In this document: one piece after another, positions 59,598 to 64,000 of the stretch
How positions within the stretch are numbered: position 1 is the stretch's first letter
Layout of the letters: each line of letters starts with the position of its first letter
Source: Streptococcus sp. S1
GTDB taxonomy: Bacteria; Bacillota; Bacilli; Lactobacillales; Streptococcaceae
Length of the DNA stretch: 64,000 bases
Direction: 5' to 3'
Assembly (NCBI RefSeq): GCF_034137685.1
Contig: NZ_CP139418.1
Span: 1,019,001-1,083,000, forward strand
The notes under the pieces: generated by a model
The model's input: the letters and a program-made list of their open reading frames with translations, nothing else
Told to the model about the DNA's origin: nothing
Databases searched by the model: none
Position numbers and translations under genes: made by a program

Positions 59598-59704
59598 CTC
59601 AAGGGAGTAGCTGGCGGTTTTCCGCGATAGTGTCGTCATTACGAAATTATTTCCGGCACTATATTAAACGGCGAGACTTGTTTTTTCAAACAGGTCTCTT
59701 TTTT
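59598..59704 (+). promoter_or_regulatory. yybP-ykoY Mn2+ riboswitch
   Basis: The conserved loop AGGGAGTAGCTGGCGG starts at 59602, a second branch (TAGTGTCGTCATTACG, CCGGCACTA) follows, and the element ends in the expression platform GAGACTTGTTT with AAACAGGTCTC and six T (59673-59704). In this class Mn2+ binding stabilises an antiterminated state. The same arrangement before the P-type ATPase MgtA is known in S. pneumoniae. The call rests on the loop sequence, the terminator and the downstream gene. Confidence 0.88.
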
Positions 59705-59747
59705 GTGCAAAAGAGACCTAGTAGAAAGCTATAAGGAGGAAATTATT

Positions 59748-62432
59748 TTGTCAAAAGAACAAAATAAAGCTTTGTTTTATACACAGAGTAAAGAAGAAGT
59801 TCTAAAGGAATTGGACTCTTCAATTGAAGGCTTGTCAACTGCTCAAGCTCAAGAACGTTTGGCGACTTATGGTCATAATGAACTGGACGAAGGTGAAAAA
59901 CGTAGCCTCTTGTCTAAGTTTATCGATCAGTTTAAAGATTTGATGATCATCATCTTGCTGATCGCCGCAGCTCTCTCTGTGATTACAGAAGGAATGGACG
60001 GCCTTACAGATGCCATGATCATCTTAGCCGTTGTTGTTTTGAACGCAGCCTTTGGTGTCTACCAAGAAGGACAAGCAGAAGCAGCTATCGAAGCACTGAA
60101 AAACATGTCTAGTCCATTAGCGCGTGTACGCCGTGATGGTCACGTGATTGAAATTGATTCCAAAGAATTGGTACCTGGAGACATCGTCTTGCTAGAAGCT
60201 GGAGATGTGGTTCCTGCTGATATGCGCTTGTTGGAAGCAGCTTCTCTTAAGATCGAAGAAGCAGCTCTTACAGGGGAGTCTGTGCCAGTAGAAAAAGATG
60301 TGACAGGACTTGTTGAAGCAGATGCTGGTATCGGGGATCGTGTTAACATGGGTTACCAAAACTCAAACGTAACATACGGTCGTGGTATTGGTGTCGTGAC
60401 AAACACTGGTATGTACACAGAAGTTGGTAAGATTGCAGATATGTTGGCTAATGCTGACGAGACAGAGACACCATTGAAGCAAAGCTTGGAACAATTATCT
60501 AAGGCCTTGACTTACTTGATTGTTGTGATTGCCGTTATTACTTTCTTGGTTGGTGTATTCGTTCGTGGTGAACATCCATTGGAAGGCTTGATGGTAGCTG
60601 TTGCCCTTGCGGTTGCGGCGATTCCAGAAGGACTTCCTGCCATTGTAACCATCGTTCTCTCTTTGGGAACTACAACCCTTGCCAAACGCAATTCGATTGT
60701 TCGTAAATTGCCAGCCGTTGAAACACTTGGTTCAACAGAAATCATTGCATCTGATAAAACAGGTACTTTGACTATGAACCAAATGACAGTTGAAAAAGTC
60801 TATACCAACGGTCAATTACAAAGTGCAGCAACCGAAATTGGAGCTAACAACAATACGCTTCGTATCATGAACTTTGCCAATGACACTAAAGTGGACCCAT
60901 CTGGTAAATTGATTGGGGATCCAACGGAAACAGCCCTTGTTCAGTTTGGTTTGGACCACAACTTTGACGTTCGTGAAGTCTTGAAGGATGAGCCACGTGT
61001 GGCTGAATTGCCGTTTGACTCAGACCGTAAGCTTATGTCAACCATTCATAAGGAAGCTGACGGTTCTTACTTTATCGCTGTTAAGGGGGCCCCTGACCAA
61101 TTGCTCAAACGTGTGACGCGTATTGAAGTTAATGGGGAAGTTCGTCCTATCACGGATGAAGATAAGAAAGCTATCCTTGCTACCAACAAAGACTTGGCTA
61201 AACAAGCCCTTCGTGTCTTGATGATGGCTTATAAGACAAGCAACGAAATTCCAACCTTGGAATCTGAAATTGTTGAGTCTGACCTGATCTTCTCTGGTTT
61301 GGTCGGCATGATTGACCCTGAGCGTCCAGAAGCAGCAGAAGCGGTCCGTGTCGCTAAGGAAGCGGGTATCCGTCCTATCATGATCACGGGTGACCACCAA
61401 GATACAGCAGAAGCCATTGCTAAACGTCTTGGAATCATCGATCCAAATGATACAGAAGACCACGTCTTTACAGGAGCTGAGTTGAACGAACTCTCTGATG
61501 AAGAATTCCAAAAAGTCTTCAAGCAATACTCTGTCTATGCGCGTGTATCACCTGAACACAAGGTTCGAATCGTGAAAGCTTGGCAAAATGAAGGAAAAGT
61601 TGTTGCCATGACAGGGGATGGAGTCAACGATGCACCATCACTTAAGACAGCTGACATCGGTATCGGTATGGGGATTACAGGTACAGAAGTTTCTAAGGGA
61701 GCTTCAGACATGGTCCTTGCCGATGATAACTTCGCCACTATTATCGTAGCGGTAGAAGAAGGACGTAAGGTCTTCTCCAATATCCAAAAATCTATTCAGT
61801 ATCTCTTGTCCGCCAATATGGCTGAAGTCTTCACCATCTTCTTTTCAACGCTCTTTGGATGGGATGTGCTTCAACCAGTACATCTTCTCTGGATCAACTT
61901 GGTGACAGATACGCTACCAGCCATCGCTCTTGGTGTGGAACCAGCTGAGCCAGGTGTCATGACCCACAAACCTCGTGGACGTAAATCTAACTTCTTTGAC
62001 GGTGGGGTCTTTGGAGCCATTCTTTATCAAGGTGTCTTCCAAACCATGCTGGTTCTTGGTGTTTATGGCTGGGCTTTGCTCTCTCCAGAACATGCGACTC
62101 GTGCAGAAATCCATGCAGACGCTTTGACCATGGCCTTTGCAACTCTTGGTTTGATCCAATTGCTCCATGCCTTTAACGTCAAATCGGTTTACCAATCCAT
62201 CTTTAAAGTGGGACTCTTTAAGAACAAGACCTTTAACTGGTCGATTCCAGTTGCCTTTGTTCTCTTGATGGCAACCATCATTGTCCCTGGATTTAACAAA
62301 CTCTTCCATGTGTCTCATTTAAGTTTGACACAATGGTTAGCTGTTATGATTGGCTCGCTCTTGATTGTTGTTCTCGTTGAGATTGTTAAAGCCGTTCAAC
62401 GTGCACTTGGAAAAGATAAAAACGCTATTTAA
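59748..62432 (+). CDS. mgtA: P-type cation ATPase, Ca2+/Mn2+ export (MgtA/PacL type)
   Basis: P2A-type ATPase of 894 residues. Motifs in order: TGES (actuator), PEGLPA (helix 4 ion site), DKTGTLTMNQMT with the phosphorylated Asp, KGAPDQLL, and TGDGVNDAPSLKTADIG. About ten helices fit the SERCA/PacL layout. The pneumococcal orthologue exports Ca2+ and Mn2+, which fits the Mn2+ riboswitch upstream. The start is TTG 59748 with AAGGAGG 8 nt upstream; the frame is open further back but into the riboswitch terminator. Confidence 0.93.
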   Translation: MSKEQNKALFYTQSKEEVLKELDSSIEGLSTAQAQERLATYGHNELDEGEKRSLLSKFIDQFKDLMIIILLIAAALSVITEGMDGLTDAMIILAVVVLNAAFGVYQEGQAEAAIEALKNMSSPLARVRRDGHVIEIDSKELVPGDIVLLEAGDVVPADMRLLEAASLKIEEAALTGESVPVEKDVTGLVEADAGIGDRVNMGYQNSNVTYGRGIGVVTNTGMYTEVGKIADMLANADETETPLKQSLEQLSKALTYLIVVIAVITFLVGVFVRGEHPLEGLMVAVALAVAAIPEGLPAIVTIVLSLGTTTLAKRNSIVRKLPAVETLGSTEIIASDKTGTLTMNQMTVEKVYTNGQLQSAATEIGANNNTLRIMNFANDTKVDPSGKLIGDPTETALVQFGLDHNFDVREVLKDEPRVAELPFDSDRKLMSTIHKEADGSYFIAVKGAPDQLLKRVTRIEVNGEVRPITDEDKKAILATNKDLAKQALRVLMMAYKTSNEIPTLESEIVESDLIFSGLVGMIDPERPEAAEAVRVAKEAGIRPIMITGDHQDTAEAIAKRLGIIDPNDTEDHVFTGAELNELSDEEFQKVFKQYSVYARVSPEHKVRIVKAWQNEGKVVAMTGDGVNDAPSLKTADIGIGMGITGTEVSKGASDMVLADDNFATIIVAVEEGRKVFSNIQKSIQYLLSANMAEVFTIFFSTLFGWDVLQPVHLLWINLVTDTLPAIALGVEPAEPGVMTHKPRGRKSNFFDGGVFGAILYQGVFQTMLVLGVYGWALLSPEHATRAEIHADALTMAFATLGLIQLLHAFNVKSVYQSIFKVGLFKNKTFNWSIPVAFVLLMATIIVPGFNKLFHVSHLSLTQWLAVMIGSLLIVVLVEIVKAVQRALGKDKNAI

Positions 62433-62442
62433 ACATAAAAGA

Positions 62443-62466
62443 AGTCATCTCCGGATGGCTTTTTTG
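62443..62466 (+). terminator. Terminator after mgtA
   Basis: AGTCATC-TCCG-GATGGCT (one G-U) followed by TTTTT. Confidence 0.82.
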
Positions 62467-62553
62467 CGGGCAAAATAGACTGGGCATATTTCTTGAGGTA
62501 CGTGTGGATTTTTGATAAACTAGACAACAGTTTGAAGAAAGGAAACTTATATT

Positions 62554-63046
62554 ATGAAAAAGTTTTTTGCTGAAGTAATCGGCACATTTATGCTTGTCTT
62601 CAAAGGACTTGATTAATTATATTGCAGCGCAAGTAGTGGGTGCGGTTCTCGCATCTGCAACAGTACTCTTCCTCTTGTCAAATTCAGGTATGTCAACAGC
62701 TAGTCTTGGTGAAAACGCCCTAGCGAAGGGTGTGACTCCATTTGGCGGATTCTTGTTTGAAGTAATTGCTTCCTTTATCTTTATTTTGGTCATCATGACA
62801 GTGACATCAGCTTCTAAAGGAAATGGCAAGATCGCGGGTCTTGTGATCGGTTTGAGCTTGACCTTGATTATTCTTGTTGGTTTGAACATTACAGGACTTT
62901 CTGTTAACCCAGCTCGTAGCTTGGCACCTGCCCTCTTTGTTGGTGGTGCAGCCCTTCAACAAATTTGGATCTTTATCTTGGCTCCAATTGTCGGTGGTGT
63001 TCTGGCTGCAATCGTTGCAAAAAATCTCTTGGGTACAGAAGAGTAA
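62554..63046 (+). pseudogene. Aquaporin gene with internal deletion and frameshift
   Basis: MIP-family channel gene. ATG 62554 opens MKKFFAEVIGTFMLVF, the normal aquaporin start, but the frame then reads KGLD and stops at 62612-62614. A different frame continues SSKDLINYIAAQVVGAVL from 62597 to 63046 and contains the second half of the channel with GLSVNPARSLAPALF (second NPA motif). Roughly 55-60 residues, including helices 1-2 and the first NPA (NPAV) motif, are absent at the join. The join lies at TTGTCTTC, and both flanking frames would naturally carry such a sequence. A working channel is impossible. Confidence 0.9.
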
Positions 63047-63077
63047 AAAAATTGGTCCCAGAGGGACCAATTTTTTT
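63045..63077. terminator. Bidirectional terminator
   Basis: AAAAAATTGGTCCC-AGA-GGGACCAATTTTTT between the aquaporin remnant and the converging metallophosphoesterase gene. Confidence 0.95.
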
Positions 63078-63933
63078 ATAGTTCAAGGATAGTCATGGCT
63101 TGAGAAAATTCATGAGCGAGCTGTTTTTTCTTGTATGCTTTAAATTCGGGGAGGTCTTTGATTCTGCGATAGCGTTTGTAGGGATCGTATCGTTTTGGAA
63201 AATCATATTCAGGAAAAGCTTCGAAAAATTGTTTGCAGAGCTCCCATTCTCGGACATAGCCTAAAGGTCTGGCATGATAGGTGATGGTGTCAATCGTTGT
63301 TGCTGGCATTCGGTGGTGGCTATGACCAAAAATCACTTCTCTGACAGGATATTGTCTAAAAAGCTCATGAAAGGTTTGACTCCCTAGAAAAGCATTAAAG
63401 CGTTCAAAATAAGGATGGCGCAGGAGAAACTGACGATGAGGCACAAAGTGCATGGCAATGATCAAGGGTTGATCTACACGCATGAGCTCTTGTTCCAGCT
63501 CTTGTAAAAGATTTTTGGTAATGGCTGGATCAGCTCCCATTCGTTGGAGGCGTCTGTCAAACCAAAATAGATTCTTGGTTTGGAGATGTTTTTGGGGAGA
63601 GATAGTAGGAACAAAGCTGTAGTCATACCAGCCCGAAAAAGCAAGAAGCGTATGATTGGAGAAGGGAATTTTTTGAAATTCAAAAGGTCTTATGTCTTCT
63701 TCTGATAGGCCCAGCATATCATGATTTCCCAAGCTAAAGGTCACTGGAAGGTGACATTGAAGTTGGTCTAAAAATTCCTGTGACGTCTTTTCAAAGCCGT
63801 TGGCAATATCTCCTGCAATATGGAGATGTTGAATGTTTTGTTGCTGGAAAAGGGTGATCAGAGTTTCTAATTCTTCTTTTCCAAAGTTGTTCGAATCAAT
63901 ATGTAAATCGGACATAAAAGCTACTGTTGTCAT
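63076..63933 (-). CDS. Calcineurin-like metallophosphoesterase
   Basis: Protein of 285 residues with the dinuclear metal motifs FMSDLHIDSN (D, H), HIAGDIANG (GD), LGNHDMLG (GNHD) and VIFGHSHHRMP (GH..H). The family hydrolyses phosphomono- or diesters; the substrate is unknown. The ATG at 63933 lacks a good ribosome site; TGCTAGACT ends 6 nt before it, a weak version of the leaderless pattern seen elsewhere in the window. Confidence 0.88.
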   Translation of the reverse strand: MTTVAFMSDLHIDSNNFGKEELETLITLFQQQNIQHLHIAGDIANGFEKTSQEFLDQLQCHLPVTFSLGNHDMLGLSEEDIRPFEFQKIPFSNHTLLAFSGWYDYSFVPTISPQKHLQTKNLFWFDRRLQRMGADPAITKNLLQELEQELMRVDQPLIIAMHFVPHRQFLLRHPYFERFNAFLGSQTFHELFRQYPVREVIFGHSHHRMPATTIDTITYHARPLGYVREWELCKQFFEAFPEYDFPKRYDPYKRYRRIKDLPEFKAYKKKQLAHEFSQAMTILEL

Positions 63934-64000
63934 GCTACCAGTCTAGCATAAGAGCATCTTTTTTTCTAACAATTAGGTTACAAATGAATGGAAAAATGTT

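Noticed and set aside
62594..63046. A 150-residue aquaporin-like protein starting at TTG 62594
   Set aside because: No ribosome site at that position and half the channel missing; it is the 3' part of the broken gene.

Overview
The window is a low-to-moderate GC Firmicute chromosome segment. Protein sequences and gene clusters point to a Streptococcus of the mitis/sanguinis groups, possibly near S. parasanguinis or S. australis; the species call is an inference. Diagnostic features are pepQ-ccpA divergence, the cpoA/glucosyl-diacylglycerol synthase pair, the vicRKX operon with a one-membrane-helix VicK, murMN, ftsW-ppc-tuf, and an mgtA gene behind a yybP-ykoY leader. I saw no rRNA, tRNA, CRISPR array, integrase or transposase.

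Region by region. 1-2.3 kb: pepQ (cut by the window edge) diverges from ccpA, with a cre-like site on the ccpA -35. 2.3-7 kb: two glycolipid glycosyltransferases, then a T-box leader and thrS. 7-8.6 kb: a DUF389 membrane protein lying between thrS and a second, divergent copy of the last 19 thrS codons, which looks like a recombination scar. 8.7-12.1 kb: vicR-vicK-vicX and a DUF454 protein. 12.1-13.1 kb: an AT-rich patch with a small basic membrane protein and a perfect 18-bp inverted repeat. 13.1-20.7 kb: rnc-smc-HAD-HAD-ftsY, overlapping or abutting throughout. 20.7-24.3 kb (minus): zwf and a three-gene permease operon with a 49-residue protein in front. 24.4-30.5 kb: tex-sprT-like, pspC-like, a small membrane protein, then hprK-lgt-DUF948-YtxH. 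30.5-36.3 kb: DUF3270 (preceded by a VicR-type box), two U32-family tRNA hydroxylation genes, ydbC, and a MetE-like/cyclase operon preceded by a MET-box palindrome. 36.3-38.9 kb: hairpin-rich DNA and a Thr-rich LPXTG adhesin. 39-43.7 kb: glutathione reductase and a MacAB-like exporter. 44-47.9 kb: lysS, a phosphatase, ybaK and a GH25 lysozyme gene broken by a TGA. 47.9-54.4 kb: ftsW, ppc, tuf, tpiA. 54.5-59.5 kb: murN, murM, a HAD phosphatase and an HD hydrolase (minus operon), then DUF1934. 59.6-64 kb: Mn2+ riboswitch plus P-type ATPase, an aquaporin gene with an internal deletion, and a metallophosphoesterase.

Themes. Much of the window serves the cell envelope: glycolipids, Lgt, FtsW, MurM/MurN, VicRKX, the adhesin and the lysozyme. 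CcpA, HPr kinase, Zwf, Ppc and TpiA link carbon flow to catabolite control. Regulation is rich in cis elements: a T-box, a Mn2+ riboswitch, cre, VicR and MET boxes, and at least four genes whose start codon falls where transcription should begin (predicted leaderless mRNAs).

I did not find a convincing new multi-gene defence or mobile system. The most unusual items are a roughly 160-bp four-way-junction-like palindromic element at 30542-30700, a second multi-hairpin element at 36476-36693, the thrS scar, and two fresh-looking gene inactivations (GH25 lysozyme and aquaporin).
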